Positions 26,830 through 36,138 of a stretch of DNA of 64,000 bases are shown in pieces (positions within the stretch are counted from its first letter, which is position 1; the number at the start of each line of letters is the position of its first letter). The translations under genes and the position numbers were made by a program. Below the pieces are notes generated by a model, which worked only from the letters and a program-made list of their open reading frames with translations, was not told the DNA's origin and did not search any database. Where the stretch lies: positions 868,001 to 932,000 of the forward strand of contig NZ_CP025113.1 in assembly GCF_002831585.1 (NCBI RefSeq), in the 5' to 3' direction. The DNA is from Bradyrhizobium sp. SK17 (lineage in GTDB: Bacteria; Pseudomonadota; Alphaproteobacteria; Rhizobiales; Xanthobacteraceae).

Positions 26830-27465
26830 TCAGGCCTCGCGCACCACGGTCTTCAGATAATTATACGCCTTGATGATCTCGATCAGGCGATCCTCGGTGG
26901 AGCGGTCGCCGCCATTGGCGTCGGGATGGTGCTGCTTCACCAGCGCCTTGTATTTCGACTTGACGTCTTCGAGCGTCGCCCCGGCGCCGAGCCCCATCAC
27001 CAGCAGCGCCTTGCGCTCGGCGTTCATGACCTTGCGGGTCTCGGGCTTGGGCTCCGCGCCACCAGGTCCCGGACGCCAGCGGCCGCGGCCGTTGAGTTCG
27101 GAGAAGACATGGAACGGATCGGAGGCGGCATCGAGACCGCTCTCCTTCTTGCCGTTGTTGGCGCCCATCTTCCAGGTCGGACGGTGACCGGTCAGCGCAT
27201 CCTTCTGGTAGCGCGCGACGTCGTCAGGATTCATGCCCTGGAAGAAATTGTACGACTGGTTGTATTCGCGGACGTGATCGAGGCAGAAGTGCCAATACTC
27301 GCGCGAATTCTCGCGGCCCTTCGGGGCGCGGTGCGCGCCCTTGTTCTGGCAACCCGCCCACTCGCAGGTCACAGCCTGCTCGCCAGCCTGCGCCTGGCGC
27401 TTCGCACTCACCTTGGTCGGCTTGATGCGAATGGAGTCGAAGAATTTTGATGAATCGATCGGCAT
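26830..27465 (-). CDS. DnaJ-domain protein with C-terminal J domain
   Basis: From ATG 27465 (AAAGAGAAC upstream) the protein has 211 residues. Residues about 30-75 contain a Cys/His cluster (CEWAGCQNKGAHRAPKGREN ... WHFCLDHV) that may bind zinc. Residues about 150-205 form the J domain, with the HPD motif in YKALVKQHHPDANGGD. A C-terminal J domain after a Cys-rich region is a known alphaproteobacterial architecture. It should act as a cytoplasmic co-chaperone for an Hsp70. It diverges from bolA with about 110 bases between the starts. Confidence 0.9.
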   Translation of the reverse strand: MPIDSSKFFDSIRIKPTKVSAKRQAQAGEQAVTCEWAGCQNKGAHRAPKGRENSREYWHFCLDHVREYNQSYNFFQGMNPDDVARYQKDALTGHRPTWKMGANNGKKESGLDAASDPFHVFSELNGRGRWRPGPGGAEPKPETRKVMNAERKALLVMGLGAGATLEDVKSKYKALVKQHHPDANGGDRSTEDRLIEIIKAYNYLKTVVREA

Positions 27466-27574
27466 GTTCTCTTTGACTACGCAATGCACAATTCTTCAAG
27501 TCTTGACATTGCGCAGACCTTGTTTCCCGCTTGCACCATTGACGAAAAGCCGCCGCGAACCTAACTCCGCCGCC

Positions 27575-27850
27575 ATGAGCACCAAAGACGTTATCATAAA
27601 CAAGTTGCGTGAAGCTTTCTTGCCGGAAAGCCTCGACGTGATCGACGAGTCACATCTGCATGAAGGCCACGCCGGCCACAGGCCAGGCGGGGAGACACAT
27701 TTCAGGGTATATATTGTGTCTCCGGCCTTCGAAGGGAAGAGCCGGATCGAACGCCATCGCACGATTAATGCGACACTGGCGCAGGAACTCGCCGGCTCGG
27801 TGCATGCGTTGGCGATCCACGCACACGCCCCCGGGGAAAAGCCGCGCTAG
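27575..27850 (+). CDS. BolA family protein
   Basis: This 91-residue protein has the BolA fold signature: the N-terminal helix VIINKLREAFLPESLDVIDE, then SHLHEGHAGHRPGGETHFRV with conserved histidines, and RIERHRTINATLAQELAGSV. BolA proteins work with monothiol glutaredoxins in iron-sulfur trafficking and affect morphology and iron regulation. The chosen ATG gives the family length; the frame is open further upstream but without BolA similarity. It is divergent from the DnaJ-like gene. Confidence 0.93.
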   Translation: MSTKDVIINKLREAFLPESLDVIDESHLHEGHAGHRPGGETHFRVYIVSPAFEGKSRIERHRTINATLAQELAGSVHALAIHAHAPGEKPR

Positions 27851-27976
27851 TCCGTGCTTGCCGCAAGACGCCACGCCGGTTTTCCGATATTGAGACGAGC
27901 ACCCTGGCGATCGACCTGCTTCAGATCTGAGCCGGACATTGCGCTTGGTATCGCCGCCGATTTGGATGGGCCGTTC

Positions 27977-28426
27977 ATGATCCCTTGCTGGCCGCGCTTC
28001 CGGTCGACCATCACCGCCGTCGGCCTGCTGCTGATCTGCGCGATGCGTCCGGCCGCGGCTCTCGACATGCCGAGCCCGTTCGTCCAGGAAGTGTTGATCA
28101 AGAGCATCCTGGTCTCGCTCAACGATGCGGTGGCCGCGAACAATTTCACGGTATTTCACACCAAGATCTCGAAGCCGTTCCGCGACCAGTTTTCGCCCGA
28201 CAAGCTGAAGACCATCTTCAAGGATCTGGTCGACAAGCACGCGGTGTTCGATGCCGTGGTCGCCAAGCCGATCGTCCTCGATCAGGACGCCAAGATAGAC
28301 GAGAAGGGCGTGTTGCGGCTGAACGGCCATTTCGACACCACGCCCAAGCAGGTGAACTATCAACTCGGCTTCATTTCCTCCGACGGCGCGTGGAAGCTGT
28401 CCGGCATCGCGATCGACATCCATTAG
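27977..28426 (+). CDS. Small exported protein, unknown function
   Basis: From ATG 27977 the protein has 149 residues. A Sec signal peptide is visible (hydrophobic residues about 12-26, cleavage after PAAA). The mature part (VLIKSILVSLNDAVAANNF, FRDQFSPDKLKTIFKDLVDK, QVNYQLGFISSDGAWKLSGI) has a helix-then-curved-sheet pattern resembling small NTF2-like folds, but I cannot name a family. It follows bolA by 126 bases and is probably a separate unit. Confidence 0.7.
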   Translation: MIPCWPRFRSTITAVGLLLICAMRPAAALDMPSPFVQEVLIKSILVSLNDAVAANNFTVFHTKISKPFRDQFSPDKLKTIFKDLVDKHAVFDAVVAKPIVLDQDAKIDEKGVLRLNGHFDTTPKQVNYQLGFISSDGAWKLSGIAIDIH

Positions 28427-28453
28427 CAGCAGCCGGCGCCGCCTATCAGATCT

Positions 28454-28588
28454 CGTCATCCTGATGAGGAGCCGCGAGGCGGCGTCTCGAACGATGCACG
28501 GCCACCAGTCCGGCCGTCGACCCTTCGAGACGCGCACGACGCGCGCGCCTCCCGCGACAAAGGCGGAGCCTTTTGCGCGGGGGTGACG
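28454..28588. repeat. Inverted repeat, CCGTCATCCTGAGG family, copy 2
   Basis: The left end CGTCATCCTGATGAGG and right end GGGTGACGG, with inner arms GTCTCGAACGATG and CCTTCGAGACG, match the copies at 2769-2871 and 60932-61058. It also contains internal short palindromes (CGCACGACGCGCGCG). It lies between convergent genes. Confidence 0.75.
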
Positions 28589-28612
28589 GTGCCGGCGGAC
28601 GGCTCGCGCGAA

Positions 28613-28718
28613 CTAGAGCGTTTTCGAGCGAAGTGGATACCGGTTCGCGTGAAGAAAACGCGTCAACACAAGAACCTAGAGCCCCGTTCCGATTCCATCG
28701 GAACGGGAAAGGCTCTAG
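28613..28718. repeat. Dispersed repeat ending in a long hairpin, overlapping a gene's stop codon
   Basis: The element begins CTAGAGCGTTTTCGAGCGAA and ends in a nested hairpin at 28676-28718. Its outer arms are CTAGAGCC / GGCTCTAG and its inner arms CCGTTCCGAT / ATCGGAACGG. From general knowledge this kind of sequence is frequent in Bradyrhizobium intergenic regions. The TAG of the CNNM/CBS gene (28715-28717) lies inside the right arm. Confidence 0.65.
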
Positions 28719-30025
28719 AACGCCGTCCCCGCCCGCTTCGGCTTCCGCTCGTCGAGTTCGGCCGCCTCGCGCGGAACCGCGACGATGCGCAGCGCGGTGA
28801 TGCGGTTGCGCTCGCGGCGGAGCACGCGGAAACGGAAGCCGTGGAAGGTGAAGCTCTGGCCGCGATCGGGAATCGAGCGCGCCTCATGGATCACGAGCCC
28901 GGCGACGGTGGTCGCCTCCTCGTCCGGCAGGTGCCAGTCCATCGCGCGGTTGAGATCGCGGATCGGCACCGAACCATCGACCACCACCGAACCATCCGGC
29001 TGGGCGCGGACACCGGCGACGACGACGTCGTGCTCGTCGGAGATGTCGCCCACGATCTCCTCCAGGATGTCCTCCAGCGTCACCATGCCTTCAACCTCGC
29101 CATACTCGTCGACCACGAGGGCGAAATGGGTCTTGCGGCGACGGAACGCTTTCAGCTGCTCGGAGACCGGACGCATCTCCGGCACGAACCAGGGCGGCAG
29201 TGCGATCGCCGACGCATCGATCGCGGACATGTCGCCCTCGTTGGCGCGGATCGCGCGCAGCAGGTCCTTGGCGTGCAGCACGCCGACGATGTTCTCCGGC
29301 TTCTCCCGCCACAGCGGAATGCGGGTGTATTCGCTCGCCAGCACCTCGCGCACCAGCTCCTCGGGCGGCAGGTCGGCGTTGACCGTGGTCATTTCGGTGC
29401 GATGGACCATCACGTCCGACACTTGCAGCTCGCTCAGGTCCAACAAGCCGCCGAGCATGTCGCGGTCCTGCTTCTCGACCTTGCCTTCGTGATGCAGCAG
29501 ATCGACCGCGCCGCGCAGGCGCTCGGTCGGCGACAGCACCGCCTGATGGGCCCCGACCTTGATGCCGAGCAGCCTCATCAGGGCGCGAACGATGACCTCG
29601 ATCACGGTCAGCAGCGGACCGAGCACCAGCACCGTGAGCCGCATCGGCCGCGCCACCAGCAGCGACACCCGCTCCGGCGCGTTGATCGCAACGGTCTTCG
29701 GCAGCACTTCCGCGAAGATCACCACCAGCACCGTCATCACGCCGGTGGCATAGAGCACGCCGACATCTCCGAACCACGCGGTGAAGATGCCGGTCGCAAG
29801 CGCGGAGGCGCCGATATTGGCGATGTTGTTGCCGAGCAGCAGCGCGCCGATCATCCGCTCGCGCATCGCCATCAGGCTGGAAACGACCGTGGCCTCGCCA
29901 TTGCCTTGCTTCGACAGCCGCATCATGCTGGCGCGCGAGGCGCCCGTCAGCGCGGTCTCGCTCGCCGAGAAGAAAGCGGAGACCAGCAGACAGCCAATGA
30001 CGATGGAAAGGGTTATCCAGTCCAA
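28715..30025 (-). CDS. CNNM/CBS-domain hemolysin-family membrane protein (CorC/HlyC type)
   Basis: This 436-residue protein has an N-terminal CNNM (DUF21) membrane domain of about 180 residues (FFSASETALTGASRASMMRL, FAEVLPKTVAINAPERVSL). A CBS pair follows (VSDVMVHRTEMTTVNADLPP ... FALVVDEYGEVEGMVTLEDI). The C-terminal CorC_HlyC domain covers about residues 350-425. The family is linked to magnesium/cobalt efflux rather than to a true hemolysin. It lies 86 bases after aroB on the same strand. Its stop codon is provided by a dispersed repeat. Confidence 0.92.
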   Translation of the reverse strand: MDWITLSIVIGCLLVSAFFSASETALTGASRASMMRLSKQGNGEATVVSSLMAMRERMIGALLLGNNIANIGASALATGIFTAWFGDVGVLYATGVMTVLVVIFAEVLPKTVAINAPERVSLLVARPMRLTVLVLGPLLTVIEVIVRALMRLLGIKVGAHQAVLSPTERLRGAVDLLHHEGKVEKQDRDMLGGLLDLSELQVSDVMVHRTEMTTVNADLPPEELVREVLASEYTRIPLWREKPENIVGVLHAKDLLRAIRANEGDMSAIDASAIALPPWFVPEMRPVSEQLKAFRRRKTHFALVVDEYGEVEGMVTLEDILEEIVGDISDEHDVVVAGVRAQPDGSVVVDGSVPIRDLNRAMDWHLPDEEATTVAGLVIHEARSIPDRGQSFTFHGFRFRVLRRERNRITALRIVAVPREAAELDERKPKRAGTAF

Positions 30026-30111
30026 CTTCGTTCACCCGAACCTTGCGAGCACGTCTTGCAGAGCCGGCCTCGACCTTTCGCCAATACGGTCCGCCGGCTC
30101 CACATCATGCC

Positions 30112-31257
30112 CTAGCGTTGATCAAGCTTGCGCTGCAGGAAGTCGCGCACCGGCTGCGGCTCGACATTGTTGGCGATCACGGCCCGGCCGACGGCCTCCA
30201 GCAGGATGAAGGTGAGCTTGCCGCGCTTGACCTTCTTGTCCTGCGCCATCAGCGCCAGCAGCGCGTCGGCATCGGCGAGCCCCTCCTGCGTGAAGCCTGC
30301 GATATCCTGCAGGCGCGTTGGCAATCCTACCGCGGAAAGATGACGCGCGATGCGGGCTGCATCATCGGTCGAGATCATGCCGAGTTGCGCGGAGAATTCG
30401 GCGGCGAGCACCATGCCGACCGAAACGCCCTCACCATGAAACAGCCGGTCCGAGAAGCCGGTCGCGGCCTCCAGCGCATGGCCGAAAGTGTGGCCGAGAT
30501 TGAGCAGCGCACGCTCGCCGGTCTCGCGCTCGTCGCGGGAGACGACACCGGCCTTGGCGCGGCACGAGGTCGCGATGGCGTGCTCGCGTCCGGCGCCGCC
30601 GGCGAAGATGTCGGCGTGGTTGGTCTCGAGCCAGGCGAAGAACGCTTCGTCACCAAGAATGCCATATTTCGCGACCTCGGCGTAGCCGGCGCGGAACTGG
30701 CGCGGCGACAGCGTATCGAGCACGGAGGTATCGGCGATCACAAGCACCGGCTGGTGGAACGCGCCGATCAGGTTCTTGCCTTGCGGCGAATTGATGCCGG
30801 TCTTGCCGCCGACCGAGGAATCGACCTGCGCCAGCAGCGAGGTCGGCACCTGCACGAAGTCGACGCCGCGGCGCAGGATCGCGGCCGCGAAGCCTGCGAG
30901 ATCGCCGACCACGCCGCCACCGAGCGCGATCACCAGGTCGTTGCGCTCGATCTTCGCCGCGATCAGCGCCTCGCTGACCTCTGTCAGCGTGGCGTAGCTC
31001 TTCGAGCCCTCACCCTCCCCGACGACGATCCGCGACGTCGGCACGCCTGCCGATGCGAGCGACGCCTCGGTCGGCTCCAGCCAGTGCCTGGCGACGGTTC
31101 GGTCGGTGACGATGGCGGTGCGCGCGCCGGGCCGCAGCGCCGCGACGCGCGCGCCGAGGGACTGCAACACGTCGCGGCCGATGACGATGTCGTAGGCGCG
31201 GTCGCCGAGCGCGACATCGACGGTAACGGAAGCAGGGTGTTTCAAGGGCGCAGTCAT
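30112..31257 (-). CDS. aroB: 3-dehydroquinate synthase
   Basis: This 381-residue protein has AroB hallmarks: the NAD-binding GEGEGSKSYATLTEVSEALI region, ALGGGVVGDLAGFAAA, RRGVDFVQVPTSLLAQVDSS with VGGKTGIN, and the zinc-ligand region LLNLGHTFGHALEAATGF with FHGEGVSVGM. It converts DAHP to 3-dehydroquinate in the shikimate pathway. Its ATG overlaps the aroK stop by 4 bases, so the pair is translationally coupled. Confidence 0.97.
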   Translation of the reverse strand: MTAPLKHPASVTVDVALGDRAYDIVIGRDVLQSLGARVAALRPGARTAIVTDRTVARHWLEPTEASLASAGVPTSRIVVGEGEGSKSYATLTEVSEALIAAKIERNDLVIALGGGVVGDLAGFAAAILRRGVDFVQVPTSLLAQVDSSVGGKTGINSPQGKNLIGAFHQPVLVIADTSVLDTLSPRQFRAGYAEVAKYGILGDEAFFAWLETNHADIFAGGAGREHAIATSCRAKAGVVSRDERETGERALLNLGHTFGHALEAATGFSDRLFHGEGVSVGMVLAAEFSAQLGMISTDDAARIARHLSAVGLPTRLQDIAGFTQEGLADADALLALMAQDKKVKRGKLTFILLEAVGRAVIANNVEPQPVRDFLQRKLDQR

Positions 31258-31886
31258 GAGGTCGTGTTCATTCCATCAGATGGTGGTTCTTCGGCCGGAC
31301 GCACGCCGCACAGATGCGCATGCAGGGCCTCGAGACATTCGTCGACGATGCGGTCGTGCGGCACGTCGCGCGAAGCGATCGTCAGATCCGCGTTGCTGTA
31401 GATCGGCTCGCGCTCGCCGAGCAGCCGGATCACCGTCGCCTCGGGGTCGGCGGTCTGTAGCAGCGGCCGATCGGCGCGGCGGCGGACCCGGCGCATGATG
31501 ATCTCGCTGTCGGCCTTGAGCCAGATCGAGATCGCCCGCTCGCGAATCCGGTTGCGGGTCTCCTCGCGCATGAAGGCGCCGCCGCCGGTCGCCAGCACGA
31601 CCGGGCCGCTGTCGAGGATGCGCGCGATCACGCGCGCCTCGCCGTCGCGGAAATACGGCTCGCCATGGGTCTCGAAGATCTCCGGGATCGTCATGTCCGC
31701 CGCGGTCTCGATCTCGGTGTCGGCATCGGTGAACGGCAGCTTGAGCCGCGCCGCCATCCGCCGGCCGATGGTCGACTTGCCGGCCCCCATCATGCCGACC
31801 AGCACGATCGACCGCGTCCCCAGCGCGGCCGCGATGTCGGCCTCCAGGGTCGGGTGGGTGGGTGCGGGTACGGCCGCGTCGGACAT
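31254..31886 (-). CDS. aroK: Shikimate kinase
   Basis: From ATG 31886 the protein has 210 residues. It has the Walker A in LVGMMGAGKSTIGRRMAARL, the shikimate-binding DADTEIE, EPYFRDGEARVI and ATGGGAFMREETR, and the lid arginine region RRRADRPLLQTADP. It phosphorylates shikimate at the 3-hydroxyl. An upstream GTG at 31931 in frame would add 15 residues without conservation. The last codons overlap aroB. It diverges from the small ORF and xerD on the plus strand. Confidence 0.95.
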   Translation of the reverse strand: MSDAAVPAPTHPTLEADIAAALGTRSIVLVGMMGAGKSTIGRRMAARLKLPFTDADTEIETAADMTIPEIFETHGEPYFRDGEARVIARILDSGPVVLATGGGAFMREETRNRIRERAISIWLKADSEIIMRRVRRRADRPLLQTADPEATVIRLLGEREPIYSNADLTIASRDVPHDRIVDECLEALHAHLCGVRPAEEPPSDGMNTTS

Positions 31887-32030
31887 CAAAAAGCTCGGAT
31901 ATTGGGACGAATTGTTCAGAATTCGAGCCACCTATACTACCCCGGCGATACCGTTACCAGCGACTCTTGCAACCGCGCGGGGAACATGTTGGATGATTTC
32001 ATTGGTTAATTCGCCGCCCGAGTCGCTTCC

Positions 32031-32177
32031 ATGCCCAGCCTGTTCCGCTTCCTGACGGTCGTCGCCGTGATTTTCGGGATCGGCTACGGCATCGTCTTTG
32101 CGCTGGCGAATTTCGTGCATCCGAAGCCGCGGGAAATGACCGTGACCATCCCACCGGATAAGTTCCTCAAGAAATAG
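32031..32177 (+). CDS. 48-residue single-pass membrane protein upstream of xerD
   Basis: ATG 32031 opens a 48-codon frame ending in TAG at 32175-32177. Residues about 4-28 (LFRFLTVVAVIFGIGYGIVF) form one membrane helix. The tail is FVHPKPREMTVTIPPDKF plus three lysine-rich residues. The stop lies 5 bases before the xerD ATG, so the two are likely translated from one message. The strongly protein-like composition and tight spacing support a real gene. Function unknown. Confidence 0.7.
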   Translation: MPSLFRFLTVVAVIFGIGYGIVFALANFVHPKPREMTVTIPPDKFLKK

Positions 32178-32182
32178 GCGCT

Positions 32183-33214
<1,032 letters not shown>

Positions 33215-33426
33215 ATCCGGCGCACCCCGATCGCGTCGGGACATCGATACCGTCGCCTCATCCGCCTTGACTTCCGCAGCATCTCCGCAGAAACAGCGTT
33301 ACCTGCCTGCGATCCCGAGGCGTGCATTCCGCCTGAATGCGCGTTAACCGATTGAAGTTACAAAACTTCTTTGTCATTCGCTGAATCCGCTTCGCCCCTC
33401 GCACCGTTCCTCCCTATATTGAGTTG

Positions 33427-34389
33427 ATGCCCGACCCGATGCGCAGCTATCTCGACTTCGAAAAACCTGTCGCCGAGCTTGAATCCAAGATCGACGAGTT
33501 GCGCACGCTTGCCGCCAGCGGCAGCGATATCGGCGACGAGGTCGCACGGATCGAGGACAAGGCGGCGCAGGCGCTCACCGAGCTCTATGCCAATCTGACG
33601 CCGTGGCAGAAGACGCAGGTGGCGCGGCATCCGCAGCGGCCGCATTTCACCGATTTCGTCGGCGCGTTGATCACCGAATTCACGCCAATGGCCGGCGACC
33701 GCAAATTCGCCGACGACGAGGCGCTGATCGGCGGCTTCGGCCGCTTCCGCGGCGAGAGCATCTGCGTGGTCGGCCAGGAGAAGGGCGGCACCACCGAGAG
33801 CCGTATCAAGCACAATTTCGGCATGGCGCGTCCCGAAGGCTATCGCAAGGCGGTGCGCCTGATGGAGATGGCCGACCGCTTCGGCATCCCGGTGCTGTCG
33901 ATCGTCGATTCCGCCGGCGCCTATCCCGGCATCGGCGCCGAGGAGCGCGGCCAGGCCGAGGCGATCGCGCGCTCGATCGATGCCTGCCTGTCGCTCGGCG
34001 TGCCCAATGTCGCGATCGTCACCGGCGAAGGCATGTCGGGCGGCGCCATCGCCATCACCACCGCGAACCGCGTGCTGATGATGGAGCACGCGATCTACAG
34101 CGTGATCACGCCCGAGGCGGCGTCCTCGATCCTGTGGCGCGACGGCAGCAAGGCACAGGAAGCCGCCAACAGCATGAAGATCACCGCCCAGGACATGCTG
34201 CGCTTCGGGGTGATCGACCAGGTCCTGAAGGAGCCCGCCGGCGGCGCTCATCGCGATCCCGCCGCGATGATCGCGACCACCGGCGATGCCGTCGCCCAGG
34301 CGCTCAACGACCTACGAAATCTTGATCCGGACGCGATTCGCAAGCAGCGGCGCCAGAAGTTCCTGGATATCGGCCGCAAGCTCGGCTGA
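33427..34389 (+). CDS. accA: Acetyl-CoA carboxylase carboxyltransferase subunit alpha
   Basis: From ATG 33427 the protein has 320 residues: MPDPMRSYLDFEKPVAELES, the coiled N-terminal part, then GFGRFRGESICVVGQEKG, VRLMEMADRFGIPVLSIVDS, AGAYPGIGAEERGQAEAIAR, GEGMSGGAIAITTANRV and MMEHAIYSVITPEAASSILW. These match AccA along its full length. It forms the carboxyltransferase with AccD and makes malonyl-CoA for fatty acid synthesis. A TTG directly before the ATG and an internal ATG at 33439 are alternatives. It stands about 210 bases after xerD, so it likely has its own promoter. Confidence 0.97.
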   Translation: MPDPMRSYLDFEKPVAELESKIDELRTLAASGSDIGDEVARIEDKAAQALTELYANLTPWQKTQVARHPQRPHFTDFVGALITEFTPMAGDRKFADDEALIGGFGRFRGESICVVGQEKGGTTESRIKHNFGMARPEGYRKAVRLMEMADRFGIPVLSIVDSAGAYPGIGAEERGQAEAIARSIDACLSLGVPNVAIVTGEGMSGGAIAITTANRVLMMEHAIYSVITPEAASSILWRDGSKAQEAANSMKITAQDMLRFGVIDQVLKEPAGGAHRDPAAMIATTGDAVAQALNDLRNLDPDAIRKQRRQKFLDIGRKLG

Positions 34390-34412
34390 GGCGCCCAAAC
34401 GCCGGATTTTTC

Positions 34413-34430
34413 GCCCAAACTGGGCAATTT
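34413..34430 (+). terminator. Weak hairpin after accA
   Basis: GCCCA, loop AAC, TGGGC is followed by AATTTC, 24 bases after the accA stop. The stem is only 5 bp and the T-run is short, so this is a weak candidate. Confidence 0.3.
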
Positions 34431-34550
34431 CGCCGCAATTGGGCCCGAGCCGGGTCTTTAACGTTCCTTGAACCATGCTTGCTACCGTGAGGGCCGTCAG
34501 CCCCTGTTCAGGTTGCGAGCAGGGGTCGTCGAAGGCTAATATTTTACACA

Positions 34551-36116
34551 ATGGCTTCAGGGCATATTCGCCGTGTTGGGGTCGCGAAAATCGCCCGGTG
34601 GGTGTGGAGCTCGGACTTGACTCATCGCACGCTCGTACGCGCGCTTCTGACTTCGGCGATGCTCGCCGCGAGTGCCTTGCTCGCCGGTTGCGACAGCGAT
34701 CAGATCTCGCTCGCCCAGAACGCCAAGGCCAACCAGCCGGTCCCGCCGAAACTCGTCGCTGCCATGGCCGAAAAGGACATGGATATGCAGTCGCCGATCC
34801 TGATCCGCTTGTTCAAGCAGGAGGCCGAGCTCGAGGTCTGGAAGCAGACCCGCTCCGGCCAGTTCGCGCTGCTCAAGACCTATCCGATCTGCCGCTGGTC
34901 GGGCGATCTCGGCCCGAAGGTCCGCGAAGGCGATCGCCAGGCGCCCGAAGGGTTCTATTCGATCAACCCCAGCCAGATGAATCCACAGTCGGCCTATTAT
35001 TTGTCGTTCAACACCGGCTATCCCAACGCCTTCGACAAGTCGCTCGGCCGCACCGGTTCGGAGCTGATGGTGCATGGCGATTGCTCGTCGCGCGGCTGCT
35101 ACGCGATGACCGACGAGCAGATCGCGGAAATCTATTCGCTCGGCCGCGAATCCTTCTTCGGCGGCCAGAAGGCGTTCCAGTTTCAGGCCTATCCGTTCCG
35201 GATGACCGCGGTGAACATGGCCAAGCACCGCAACAACCCGAACATGCCGTTCTGGAAGATGATCAAGGTCGGCAATGATCATTTCGAAGTGACGAAGCAG
35301 GAGCCGAAGGTCGACTTCTGCGAGAAGAAGTACGTCTTCGACGCAGCGAAGCCGGCAGACGCGACCCGCGATCCGGTTTTCAATGCCTCGGCGAAGTGCC
35401 CGGCCTATGTGATCCCCGAGGAGATCGCGAGCGCTGTGCGCGAGAAGGAACAGCGCGACGACGCCGAGATGGCCAAGCTGGCCGCCAAGGGCACGCCGGT
35501 CGCGCGCCTCAACACCGGCATCGACGGCGGCATGAACGCGATCTTCGCCTCGAAGATTCCGGAAGGAAACACCGGTCTCTCCGAAGGCGGCGACAGCCAG
35601 GCGCTGCAATCGATGTCGCTCGCCCGCGCGCCCGGCACGATCCCCGGAACGGTCAATCCGCCCCGGCCCAACCTCGCGGTCCAGCAGGAAGAGCCTGTGG
35701 TCGCGACGACATCATCGACCACGGTCGCGAGAGCGCCGTCGTCCACCCCGCCGGCCGGCACCCGTGTCGCCTCGGCGAACGCGTCCGACAAGTCGGAAGG
35801 CTTCCTCTCCAGCTTCGCGCGCAAGGTCGGCATCGGCGGCACCGCCGATGCGAGCCAGCCGGCCGCCAGGCCCCAACCACAGGCCCCGGTCGTCGCCGCG
35901 CCGGCCAGGCCGAAGGTCGCCGAGACAAAACCGCAATCCGTGGTTCGCGTCGCACCGAAGGCCGAACCGAAGCAGGCCGCCAGGCCGGCGCTGAAGCCGT
36001 CGGTCACCGACACTGCCGCAGCCGCTCCGGCCGCAGGCACCGGCACTCAGCTCGCCGGCTCCGCGCCGGTGGTGCAGTCCAACTCGTTCGACACCCGCTT
36101 CTCGGCGGTGAAGTAG
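34551..36116 (+). CDS. L,D-transpeptidase (YkuD/YafK-like) lipoprotein with long disordered tail
   Basis: This 521-residue protein has a lipoprotein signal ending in a lipobox (ALLAGC, Cys near residue 47). The catalytic domain spans about residues 75-240. It contains ELEVWKQTRSGQFALLKTYP, YPNAFDKSLGRTGSELMVHG and the active-site motif HGxCSSRGCYAM, whose second Cys is the nucleophile. The last 200 residues are Ala/Pro/Thr-rich and of low complexity. Such enzymes cross-link peptidoglycan or attach proteins to it at the cell envelope. The ATG at 34551 lacks a close Shine-Dalgarno, and the upstream 20 residues before the hydrophobic segment are unusually long, so a later start is possible. Confidence 0.88.
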   Translation: MASGHIRRVGVAKIARWVWSSDLTHRTLVRALLTSAMLAASALLAGCDSDQISLAQNAKANQPVPPKLVAAMAEKDMDMQSPILIRLFKQEAELEVWKQTRSGQFALLKTYPICRWSGDLGPKVREGDRQAPEGFYSINPSQMNPQSAYYLSFNTGYPNAFDKSLGRTGSELMVHGDCSSRGCYAMTDEQIAEIYSLGRESFFGGQKAFQFQAYPFRMTAVNMAKHRNNPNMPFWKMIKVGNDHFEVTKQEPKVDFCEKKYVFDAAKPADATRDPVFNASAKCPAYVIPEEIASAVREKEQRDDAEMAKLAAKGTPVARLNTGIDGGMNAIFASKIPEGNTGLSEGGDSQALQSMSLARAPGTIPGTVNPPRPNLAVQQEEPVVATTSSTTVARAPSSTPPAGTRVASANASDKSEGFLSSFARKVGIGGTADASQPAARPQPQAPVVAAPARPKVAETKPQSVVRVAPKAEPKQAARPALKPSVTDTAAAAPAAGTGTQLAGSAPVVQSNSFDTRFSAVK

Positions 36117-36138
36117 TCGCGGCGCGCACCGCACGACA

